Positions 33,922 through 41,004 of a DNA stretch of 64,000 nucleotides are shown here, piece after piece. How positions within the stretch are numbered: position 1 is the stretch's first letter; the number at the start of each line of letters is the position of its first letter. Origin of the DNA: Fimbriiglobus ruber (lineage in GTDB: Bacteria; Planctomycetota; Planctomycetia; Gemmatales; Gemmataceae); NCBI RefSeq assembly GCF_002197845.1, contig NZ_NIDE01000017.1, positions 666,712 to 730,711 of the forward strand, in the 5' to 3' direction. The notes under the pieces are model-generated. The model saw only the letters and a list, made by a program, of their open reading frames with translations, searched no databases and was not told where the DNA came from. The position numbers were made by a program, and so were the translations under genes.

Positions 33922-35349
33922 TCAGTTCTTGCCCTTGATCAGACTCTCGATCAGTTGGCGGGGTTGGGAATCGCCCGGCGGAAGAAGTTGCTCGGCGGAC
34001 CGGAGGTTTCGCAGCCCCTCGTCCCTCTCTCCCTGTTCCATCAGGGCTGTTCCGAGGTAAAGGTATCCGTCGTACCGCTCCGGCCGGACCGCGATCGCGA
34101 GGCGGAGCTGCTTCACGCCCTCGGCTTTCTCCCCCAGGAGCAGCAACGCCCCGCCCAGACATCGATGGGCGTCGGCGCTGTCGGGTTTCCGCTCGATACT
34201 CGTGCGGAAATGCTCGACGCTCTCGCGAAGCATCGCACGGGCGACCTCGCGATCCGATTCCCGGGTCCATCGCGCGCTGCCCTGAATGTATAGCGTCACC
34301 GCCAACAGGTAGTGGGCGGGGGCGAAATCGGGGTCTCGTTTCAGGCTTTCCCGGAGGGATTGCTCGGCACGGGCGTGGTCGCCACTCAGACCGAGAACCC
34401 CCGCGGTCTTGTAGTAAATCTCGGCCGAGGGATGGGTTCGGCACAGATCGAGCAACAGTTTGAGCGACTCCCGCGTCTGCCCTTCTTCCTGTAAAGCGGA
34501 AGCCCGAAACAGACGGGCCTTCAACCCGACCTGCAGTGCTTCGAGATCGCGGACGAATAGGTCGGGCCAGTCGGGGTCTTTTGGCGCGCTGGCAGCCGCG
34601 ACCTGGTACCGGGAAGCCGCAGCGGTGTCGCCCGACCGTCGGGCGAGGGCGGCGAGTTGGACGGCCGCTTTCTGACGAACGGTCGGATGATCGACGGCGG
34701 ACGTTAGCCGGGCCGTGGCTGTCGGGAGGTCGTCCCGGGCGGCGGCGATCAGACCGAGGCCGAACAGTTCCCGCGGACCGGGGGCGTGTCCTTCGTCGCC
34801 CCGAAACAGCCGCTCGGCCTCGTCGAGTTGCCCACGATCCGCGAGGGTCTCGGCCAACCGCATCCGGAGGGCGTTGCGGTAGTCCGGGTCGGGGTGCCCG
34901 ATCTCCCACGCCCGACGGAAATCAGGCAGCCCCCGCGGGACGCCGTCGGTCTGGTTGAATTCGGCGTACAACCCGCGGTAGTAGGGCCACCGGGCGTCGT
35001 CCGTGTCGCGCCGGCCGGCCTCGGCGAAGCATTCGTCCGCCGCCGACTCGAAGTTGTGAGCCCGCAGCACCATCCCGTACCGGCCCCAGGCGTCCGCCGA
35101 ACGCAGTTCAGTCAGCAGCGTTTTGCGAGCCGCGTCGATGGTCTCGCGGACCTCGGGATCGGCGCCGTCCAGTGAGACCTCCGGCGGGGCCGGCGGGGTA
35201 GGACGGACCGCCCACCACGCCCCCACACCACCGATCGCCAGGAGTGCGAACACGACCACGCCCGCAACCGCCAGCCGACGGCTCCGCAAACCGCCGGCTG
35301 GCGGCGCGGGGACGGCGGGGCGATGTGGAATCGGGCGCGGGCGGGACAT
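33922..35349 (-). CDS. Membrane-anchored TPR protein
   Basis: A 475-residue protein with a short Pro/Arg-rich N-terminus, one membrane helix (RLAVAGVVVFALLAIGGVGAWW) and about nine tetratricopeptide-type helix pairs facing the periplasm, for example RLAETLADRGQLDEAERLF, YKTAGVLGLSGDHARAEQSL, DAHRCLGGALLLLGEKAEGV and YLYLGTALMEQGERDEGL. It lies 31 bases downstream of a CRTAC1 gene on the same strand, so the two are probably co-transcribed. CRTAC1-TPR gene pairs recur in planctomycetes and suggest the two proteins act together at the cell surface. No enzyme domain is present. Confidence 0.85.
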   Translation of the reverse strand: MSRPRPIPHRPAVPAPPAGGLRSRRLAVAGVVVFALLAIGGVGAWWAVRPTPPAPPEVSLDGADPEVRETIDAARKTLLTELRSADAWGRYGMVLRAHNFESAADECFAEAGRRDTDDARWPYYRGLYAEFNQTDGVPRGLPDFRRAWEIGHPDPDYRNALRMRLAETLADRGQLDEAERLFRGDEGHAPGPRELFGLGLIAAARDDLPTATARLTSAVDHPTVRQKAAVQLAALARRSGDTAAASRYQVAAASAPKDPDWPDLFVRDLEALQVGLKARLFRASALQEEGQTRESLKLLLDLCRTHPSAEIYYKTAGVLGLSGDHARAEQSLRESLKRDPDFAPAHYLLAVTLYIQGSARWTRESDREVARAMLRESVEHFRTSIERKPDSADAHRCLGGALLLLGEKAEGVKQLRLAIAVRPERYDGYLYLGTALMEQGERDEGLRNLRSAEQLLPPGDSQPRQLIESLIKGKN

Positions 35350-35380
35350 GATCGAAACCGTGTAAATGGGCGAGGGGGGG

Positions 35381-37120
35381 TCAAGGCGCTGGCGCGGTTC
35401 CCCGCCGCAACTCGATGGTCCGATCGGGGGGGCCGCCAGGGAAGGTTTCCCGCAAACCGTCGGGCCATAGAACTTCGATCGCGGTAACCTGGCCCGTCGT
35501 TCCGAGACCGAAATGGGCGACCGGAGAACTGGACGACAAATAGCTTCCGGCCGGGTTGACCCACCGCACCCACCGGCGATCCCCGGCGCGAACGATCACC
35601 TCGGCCCCGTAAGCGTCCCGGTTCAGCCGCGGATCGACCGCCCGCACTTTTAACCAGTGACCGCGGTTCGGGGCGACGTTCCGGAACAACCGGGCGCGGC
35701 CGCCGATCGTGGTGACTAACAGGTCTGGCGCGCCGTCGTTGTCGAAGTCGCCGACGGCCAACCCGCGGCCCACGTTCCGTGTCGCGCAGAACGCCGGGTT
35801 TCGCTGAGAAACGTCGGCGAATCGGCCGTCGCCCCGGTTGGCGAGGAGTTGATTCCGTTCGGCGTACGGACCCCAAAACGACGTACCGGCACCGGCGTCC
35901 GCCGGTTCTCCCCGGGTCACGCGGCCGTTGACGATGGCGATGTCGAGAAACCCGTCGTGGTCGAAATCGGCCATCACGGTCCCGAACCCGGTCCCCCGCC
36001 ACCGCGTCCCGGTCAGCCCCCGTCCGGCGGACTCGTCCCGGAACTGCCCCCGCGGCCCTTGCTTCCAGAGGGTATTTGTTTCGTTAGTCAGGTGGGCGAC
36101 GAATAAGTCCGCCAGGCCATCGTTGGCGACGTCGCCGGCCGCGACTCCCATGCCCGCGAACGCCTTGCCGGCGGCCGTGTACGCCACCCCCCGGGGCACC
36201 GCTTCCTCGGTGAAGGTCCGGCCTTGCTGATTGATCCACAAGCGGTTCGGCTTCGCGTCGTTGGCGATAAAAATGTCGGGCCAGCCGTCGCCGTTGAAAT
36301 CCCCACACAGAACCCCCAGCCCCGGCCCGGGAACCGTCCCGACGCCGGTCGCCAGACTCACGTCCTCGAACGACACCCGGCGGGTACCCGGCCCGGCGTT
36401 CCGGAACAACTTGGGGCTGGTGTCCCGGCCGCTGTTCGGCGCGCAGAAATCTCTGGCCCCGTTCAGTCGCGTACACGAGACCCCGGGGTCGATGTCGATG
36501 TAGTTGACGACGACGAGGTCGAGCCACCCGTCCCGGTCGTAGTCCAGGAAGGCCGCCGAGGTGGCCCAGAGCGGGTTAACCAACCCGGCCTCCTCGGTTA
36601 CATCCGCGAACTTGCCGCCCCCGAGGTTCAGGAACAGCCGGACGCCCCCGTATTGGGTGAGGAGGATGTCCGGCTTACCGTCGTTGTTCACGTCCCCGAT
36701 CGCCACCCCCATCCCGAACCCCGCCACCCCGAGCCCGGACCCTTCGGTGATATCCGTAAATGTGCCGCCGGGTTGTTGACGGAAGAGGCGGTTCACCGCC
36801 TTGGACCCCGGTCCGCCGTTCTGGATCAGGTAAATGTCGAGGAGTCCGTCGCCGTCGCAGTCGAAAAACGCACCCCCCGAGCCGATCACCTGGGTCATGG
36901 GATAATTCCCGGTCGGCCCGGCGTCGTGTACGAAGTCGAGCCCGACGCGGTCGGTGACGTCCTCGAACCAGGCCGGCCCGTCACTCCCGGGCTCATACTG
37001 CCTTTCCTCCGCTTCGGGCCGAATCGGCTCGCGGGCGGCGCAACCGACCAGGGAATACCAAATCACGGCGCCCAGAATTCCGATTGCGGCGGGAGAGCGG
37101 CGGACGAAGCCGTTGCCCAT
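35381..37120 (-). CDS. CRTAC1-family FG-GAP lipoprotein
   Basis: A 579-residue protein. The N-terminus (AIGILGAVIWYSLVGC) ends in a lipobox, so it is probably a lipoprotein. FG-GAP repeats follow (DCDGDGLLDIYLIQNG, DVNNDGKPDILLTQYG, DYDRDGWLDLVVVNY, DFNGDGWPDIFIANDA, DFDHDGFLDIAIVNGR, DFDNDGAPDLLVTTIG), and the ASPIC/UnbV domain is at the end (GHWLKVRAVDPRLNRDAYGA, LSSSSPVAHFGLG). It resembles the pair at 10-13.6 kb but carries the lipobox they lack. First gene of an operon with the TPR protein. A separate ~240-base spacer upstream has no gene. Confidence 0.88.
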   Translation of the reverse strand: MGNGFVRRSPAAIGILGAVIWYSLVGCAAREPIRPEAEERQYEPGSDGPAWFEDVTDRVGLDFVHDAGPTGNYPMTQVIGSGGAFFDCDGDGLLDIYLIQNGGPGSKAVNRLFRQQPGGTFTDITEGSGLGVAGFGMGVAIGDVNNDGKPDILLTQYGGVRLFLNLGGGKFADVTEEAGLVNPLWATSAAFLDYDRDGWLDLVVVNYIDIDPGVSCTRLNGARDFCAPNSGRDTSPKLFRNAGPGTRRVSFEDVSLATGVGTVPGPGLGVLCGDFNGDGWPDIFIANDAKPNRLWINQQGRTFTEEAVPRGVAYTAAGKAFAGMGVAAGDVANDGLADLFVAHLTNETNTLWKQGPRGQFRDESAGRGLTGTRWRGTGFGTVMADFDHDGFLDIAIVNGRVTRGEPADAGAGTSFWGPYAERNQLLANRGDGRFADVSQRNPAFCATRNVGRGLAVGDFDNDGAPDLLVTTIGGRARLFRNVAPNRGHWLKVRAVDPRLNRDAYGAEVIVRAGDRRWVRWVNPAGSYLSSSSPVAHFGLGTTGQVTAIEVLWPDGLRETFPGGPPDRTIELRRGTAPAP

Positions 37121-37364
37121 GGGACGCCCTTTTGCCCGAGACCGGTCGGTGATGATTTGAGGAGGCCGTCCGGGCCGCGAGAAGGTCCGAGCAGACCGGG
37201 TGCGATCGTCGACTAATCATTCAATTTTTACCTTACACCGGAAGAGTTGCAAGCCGGATTAACGCGCCACAGCCCTGACGAATCAGGGGTCATGGTCAGA
37301 ATATTTTGTGGCACTGGGGTTGTCGAACGGGTCGCCCGACCGAAACAGGTTCGGCTGGGGACGC

Positions 37365-37595
37365 TCAGTTTTTTCCGAGTACCAGGTCCACAACCCAGCA
37401 CCCACGAACATGCGGTCCGTTGCCCCGGCAGTGGGCGAGGATGTCGGCGCTGTCGCAGCCGGCGTTTTGGAGGGCTTCCGCCAGGATGAGCAGGCGGTCG
37501 AAGGCGCGGTCGGTGTAGGTGCTGGTAGACGGGGTATTGGTGGCCGCGCTGATATCGCTGTTCTTCCTCGGTCTCTGGCTGGGGTGTGCCGGCAT
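37365..37595 (-). CDS. Short ORF with a Gemmata-type LADALEEAGC...GPHVRGCWVVDLLLGK tail
   Basis: A 76-residue minus-strand frame. Its second half (LILAEALQNAGCDSADILAH and then GPHVRGCWVVDLVLGKN, ending at a stop) matches a C-terminal tail I recognise from large planctomycete paralogous families, in which it follows a longer body. Here that body is absent: the first ~25 residues (MPAHPSQRPRKNSD) are not like it. It is therefore either a stand-alone small protein or the remnant of a larger gene. No clear ribosome-binding site precedes the ATG at 37595. It reads away from the small-gene cluster starting at 37678. Confidence 0.55.
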   Translation of the reverse strand: MPAHPSQRPRKNSDISAATNTPSTSTYTDRAFDRLLILAEALQNAGCDSADILAHCRGNGPHVRGCWVVDLVLGKN

Positions 37596-37677
37596 CGTCG
37601 GATGGCGGCGGGGCCGCGCATAATGAGCGTGCGGTCCCCCCCACCGCACGACGGTTCTGACGCTGGAGGGCTTGCAA

Positions 37678-38079
37678 ATGGTCTGGTCGCGGCGGGCCGA
37701 ACAAATCCTTTTGCGCCTGATCGGCGAGCTGCCATCTGAGCAGCTGGACCCGACACGCACTCACACGGTCCGCCTGGGCGCTCTCCACATTGGAACCAGT
37801 ATGTGGGCCGATTACTACCTGCGGCCGAACGGCGACGTTGTGGTCGTCGGCGAGGACTATGACCACCCGGAGGTGGATACGGTATACTCGGACCGGAGCA
37901 ACGTGATGAAGCTACTGGTATGGGGGTCGAAGAGGTATCCGAAGTTGGGAGAGCTGATCCCGGTCCGTCCGCCCGGTGCCGTGGATTGCCCGTGCCGAGC
38001 CATCCCGATCTTCGCCGAGGGCAAGGTACTCTGCTCGAAGTGTGGCGCGCTGGGCTGGCTGGCACCAACAGTCACCTAA
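37678..38079 (+). CDS. Small protein with C-terminal CxC/CxxC pair, function unknown
   Basis: A 133-residue protein; ATG at 37678 with GGAGGG eight bases upstream. The N-terminal part has a helix (RRAEQILLRLIGELPSEQL) followed by strands (LRPNGDVVVVGEDYD), and the C-terminus has DCPC and LCSKCGALGW, which could bind zinc. I do not recognise the family with confidence; orphan proteins of this pattern occur next to immunity-type genes in planctomycetes. It is the first of a series of small same-strand genes to 39.8 kb. The spacer after it is 96 bases. Confidence 0.7.
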   Translation: MVWSRRAEQILLRLIGELPSEQLDPTRTHTVRLGALHIGTSMWADYYLRPNGDVVVVGEDYDHPEVDTVYSDRSNVMKLLVWGSKRYPKLGELIPVRPPGAVDCPCRAIPIFAEGKVLCSKCGALGWLAPTVT

Positions 38080-38175
38080 CCGTCCGTAGCAATAGACCCC
38101 ACCTCTCGGCTGCCCCGGGCGGGTGCAAGTGCATCGTGGCGGGTCGCTGGGCTTTGGCGCTCGGCCGCACAGGAG

Positions 38176-38394
38176 ATGAGTCGCGCGGTGAGCGTTCTGA
38201 CCGAAATCGTGATGCCCATTCTTGCCATCCTCACGGCTTTGTGGGTAGGTGCGTTCTGGAGAGTCTTCATCCAGGGCGGCTGCGTCCGCGACGACTTCGA
38301 CGCGTGTCTCGCCCGCCGCTTTCGGGTGTTCATGGCGGGTGTGGCCCTGTGTGGGGTTTGGCTGGGCCTGCTCGTGCCCTTGCTTCGTCGCTGA
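38176..38394 (+). CDS. Small two-helix membrane protein
   Basis: A 72-residue protein with two predicted membrane helices (EIVMPILAILTALWVGAFW and VFMAGVALCGVWLGLLVPLL) joined by a short loop with two cysteines (GGCVRDDFDACLARRF). AGGAG lies directly against the ATG at 38176, so an alternative GTG at 38188 may be the real start. No family recognised. Membership in the small-gene cluster, strand and size support it as a gene. Confidence 0.55.
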   Translation: MSRAVSVLTEIVMPILAILTALWVGAFWRVFIQGGCVRDDFDACLARRFRVFMAGVALCGVWLGLLVPLLRR

Positions 38395-38491
38395 CGTGGG
38401 CAGTCCATAGCGGCTCACATGGGGCGGCCGCGGACCCGCTTTGTCCTGGCGCGGCCCGCGGAGCCTGGCAGTTCAGTGAACAGGTGTGAAA

Positions 38492-38809
38492 ATGTCCCAA
38501 ACCGCGTACCCACGCTTGTACCAACTGTTCGGGGCGTTCTTCCACCAGGACTGGGACATGGATGGCGACGACTGGCCGGACCTCATCCGCAACTTCGCCA
38601 AAGGGCAACCGCAATCCGAGCTGGGCGCCACGGCGATAGAGTTGGATCGGCTGCTCGCGGACTTTCCCGACGACGCGGCCCTCGACCACGAGCTGTTCCG
38701 CGTCTTGGGGTGCGGGTACGCCCCACTACCGGACGTGGGTGGACCAACGGTGCGTAGGTGGCTCGGTGAGATCGCGGCGTTCCTCCGCGCGGGAGCAAGG
38801 TCGGCATAA
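38492..38809 (+). CDS. CdiI-like contact-dependent growth inhibition immunity protein
   Basis: A 105-residue acidic protein. The pattern YPRLYQLFGAFFHQDWDMDGDDWPDLI, followed by ATAIELDRLLADFPDDAAL and ending in VRRWLGEIAAFLRAG, matches the CdiI/BcdI-type immunity family, which opens with a YPxLxxFFxxYFHQDW motif. Such proteins neutralise the toxic C-terminus of CdiA or other polymorphic toxins. No toxin gene is adjacent, so this is an orphan immunity gene. The ATG at 38492 is preferred; a GTG two codons earlier is possible. Flanked by 97- and 96-base spacers. Confidence 0.78.
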   Translation: MSQTAYPRLYQLFGAFFHQDWDMDGDDWPDLIRNFAKGQPQSELGATAIELDRLLADFPDDAALDHELFRVLGCGYAPLPDVGGPTVRRWLGEIAAFLRAGARSA

Positions 38810-38905
38810 CTACCGGCCGCAACGGACCCTGCTCGGTGTGGCCGGACTGTTGTACCCGGGACGTTGGGCCAAAGAGATTCCACAGGCAAGTTGGAGGTTC
38901 TCCGT

Positions 38906-39196
38906 ATGCAAGCCACGACGTTTGGTTCGTTCCCGGCGGCAGAGGTCCTCGCCGCCGAATTGGAGTCGCTGGCGGACCCGGCGGTGAGCCGCAAAGTGTC
39001 CCGCCTGTTGCAAGACCTGAACACGGGCTTGGCTCATCTCGCTGCCATCCCCGATCCCGGGTACCGCGGCCGGCTGGCCCTACTTTGGCGGGACGACGCT
39101 CTCGCACGGGCGGCGATCCACCCGGCGGTCGATAAGTTCGTGCGGAACGTGATCCACTCGCGTGCGAAGACGTTGCTGGGAGGCGATGACTCGTAA
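38906..39196 (+). CDS. Small helical protein of unknown function
   Basis: A 96-residue protein beginning MQATTFGSFPAAEVLAAELE, with GGAGG eight bases upstream of the ATG at 38906. It is mostly helical with the segments RKVSRLLQDLNTGLAHLAAI and PAVDKFVRNVIHSRAKTLL and has no cysteines or signal peptide. Not recognised. It belongs to the cluster of small genes after the CdiI-like gene and may be another immunity-type or anti-toxin-like protein; that is inference from context only. Confidence 0.6.
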   Translation: MQATTFGSFPAAEVLAAELESLADPAVSRKVSRLLQDLNTGLAHLAAIPDPGYRGRLALLWRDDALARAAIHPAVDKFVRNVIHSRAKTLLGGDDS

Positions 39197-39244
39197 CCCC
39201 GGCGGTGATGTCGTTCGCCGCACGGTCGGCGGAAGTGAAACGTC

Positions 39245-39522
39245 ATGAACGCGGCCGACCGCAAGCGGTTGGAAGATCTCCGCTACTCTCCCGAGGTCAT
39301 TGCCAGGACGGAGGAGGTTTGCGGGTGTGGGGGATCGAACGCCTCTTCGTCACGTGCTCATACTGCGGCAAGCCGTGCTACAATCCGGATTTGCCGGGTG
39401 GCAAGCGCCTTCGGAAGAAACTCCCCGCCGACCTCTTCCTCAAGCGGGATTTGCTGGGCTTCAAAGATCACGCCGGCGAAATGATTTGTTGGCCGTGTGA
39501 CGAGTGGGAATTTCAGTCGTGA
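39245..39522 (+). pseudogene. Small zinc-ribbon protein gene, apparent frameshift
   Basis: The frame opens at ATG 39245 (MNAADRKRLEDLRYSPEVIA), but the cysteine-rich half, TCSYCGKPC and later ICWPCDEWEFQS, lies in another frame. Adding one G to the run at 39329-39333 joins them into a 92-residue protein with CGCGG, CSYC and CWPC motifs, consistent with a zinc ribbon. An alternative is that the second half starts on its own at an in-frame GTG near 39326. As with the copy 1 terpene-cyclase-fold gene, the defect is a missing G in a G run, so a sequencing error is possible. Confidence 0.6.
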
Positions 39523-39612
39523 GGCGAACACGTTGTGCCGTCCGAGGTCGACGGCAATAATCGTGTCGACGGACACCGCCAGCCAGGTGGGCCCAGTGCC
39601 AGAGGACGCAGT

Positions 39613-39834
39613 ATGAGCCGGGAGCAACAGCCGGGGACGGTGAAGGGCCATCGAGTGATGTTACTGGCGGTCCGGTTGCTGAATGTGGGCTTCTTCGCGC
39701 TTGTCCTGAAGCAGACGAGCGTTCACACACCCGAATGCCTTCGGACTGTCCTCGTCAGTGTCCTCGTCGCACTCTCAGCTCTGGTGATTTGGTCGAGGTT
39801 CAATCTGGTATTCAAGCTTTTTAGCGTTTCGTAG
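39613..39834 (+). CDS. Small two-helix membrane protein
   Basis: A 73-residue protein with a basic N-terminus and two membrane helices (VMLLAVRLLNVGFFALVL and LRTVLVSVLVALSALVIW). The ATG at 39613 is preceded by GAGG nine bases away; the frame upstream to 39535 is not convincing. Last of the run of small same-strand genes beginning at 37678. No family recognised. Confidence 0.55.
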   Translation: MSREQQPGTVKGHRVMLLAVRLLNVGFFALVLKQTSVHTPECLRTVLVSVLVALSALVIWSRFNLVFKLFSVS

Positions 39835-39967
39835 ATGTCGTCTCGCGAGCGGCCGGGCTACCGAGCTGCGGCGGTCGACCCCGACGGGAATCCGGTTCTC
39901 GTCGACCAGCACGTCTGAGTTGAAGCCCGCCGTCGCAACACTCTCCCTCTGACCCGCAAGTGAACCC

Positions 39968-40975
39968 ATGCGCCTGATCCTCTTCGTCCTGTTCGTGCCG
40001 CTCCTCACGGCGGCCCTCGCCCCGGCGGCTGACCCGCCGGCCGACGTCTGTGCCACCAACAAGCGGCTCGGCCGCGGCGTCAATTTCGGGAACGCGCTGG
40101 AGGCGCCCAAGGAGGGCGAGTGGGGTGTCAAGCTCAAGGCGGAATACTTCAAGGCGATCAAGGCCGCGGGCTTCGATTCCGTCCGACTGCCGATCAAGTG
40201 GTCCGCCCACGCGGGCGCGACCGTCCCGTACACCATCGACCCCACGTTCGCCGCCCGAATCGACTGGGCGATCGACCAGGCTACGGCCAACGACCTCAAC
40301 ATCGTCGTCAACTTGCACCACTACTCGGAACTCGATTCCGACCCGGACGGCCACGCGGCGCGGGCCGTCGCGCTCTGGGAGCAGATCGCCGCCCGGTACA
40401 AGGACCGGCCCGCGAACGTCTACTTCGAGCTGGACAACGAGCCGCACGAAAAGCTCACCGAGGCCAAGTGGAACGCGATCCTGCCCAAACTGCTCGCGGC
40501 CGTCCGCGCGACCAACCCGACCCGCCCGGTGATCGTCGGCCCCGGCCAGTGGAACGGGATCTGGGCACTCGAAAAGCTCACCCTGCCGAAGGACGACCAC
40601 CTGATCGTGACCGTCCACTTCTACGACCCGTTCGAGTTCACCCACCAGGGCGCGCCGTGGGCGGCCGGGGCGGACAAGTGGAAGGGCCGGAAGTGGACCG
40701 GGTCCGCCGCCGAGACGGCCGCCATCACCAAGAAGTTCGACGCCGCGGCCGCCTGGGGTAAGGCCCACAACCGGCCGATCTACCTCGGCGAGTTCGGCGC
40801 GTACGAGGTCGCCGACACGACCTCCCGCGCCGCCTGGACTCGGGCCATCCGCACCGAGGCCGAGAAGCGCGGGTTCAGCTGGGCGTACTGGGAGTTCGCC
40901 GCAGGGTTCGGTGTGTACGACCCGAAGACCGACTTGTGGCGCGAGCCGCTGAAGGCGGCGCTGGTGGGGAAGTGA
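39968..40975 (+). CDS. Secreted GH5 family glycoside hydrolase (cellulase-like)
   Basis: A 335-residue secreted enzyme. Residues 1-21 are a signal peptide (LILFVLFVPLLTAALAPAA). The (beta/alpha)8 barrel shows RGVNFGNALEAP and VRLPIKW, then VVNLHHY, FELDNEPH with the acid/base glutamate at about residue 158, HFYDPFEFTHQG, and IYLGEFGAYE with the nucleophile at about 275. These fit the GH5 endoglucanase pattern (retaining, double displacement). No carbohydrate-binding module is present. It converges with the beta-helix protein gene, with which it could act in polysaccharide breakdown. Confidence 0.92.
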   Translation: MRLILFVLFVPLLTAALAPAADPPADVCATNKRLGRGVNFGNALEAPKEGEWGVKLKAEYFKAIKAAGFDSVRLPIKWSAHAGATVPYTIDPTFAARIDWAIDQATANDLNIVVNLHHYSELDSDPDGHAARAVALWEQIAARYKDRPANVYFELDNEPHEKLTEAKWNAILPKLLAAVRATNPTRPVIVGPGQWNGIWALEKLTLPKDDHLIVTVHFYDPFEFTHQGAPWAAGADKWKGRKWTGSAAETAAITKKFDAAAAWGKAHNRPIYLGEFGAYEVADTTSRAAWTRAIRTEAEKRGFSWAYWEFAAGFGVYDPKTDLWREPLKAALVGK

Positions 40976-41004
40976 ACTGATCCCGGCGCACGATGGACTG
41001 GTGG

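Noticed and set aside
37228-37866. Longer minus-strand gene covering the small tail
   Set aside because: Translation is low-complexity and lacks the conserved tail, which is in another frame.
38080-39612. Integron-like cassette array in the small-gene island
   Set aside because: ACCTAAC and GTTGGGC resemble attC core ends in single spacers, and one spacer has a CCGGCC/GGCCGG stem, but the sites are not consistent between spacers and no integrase gene is visible.
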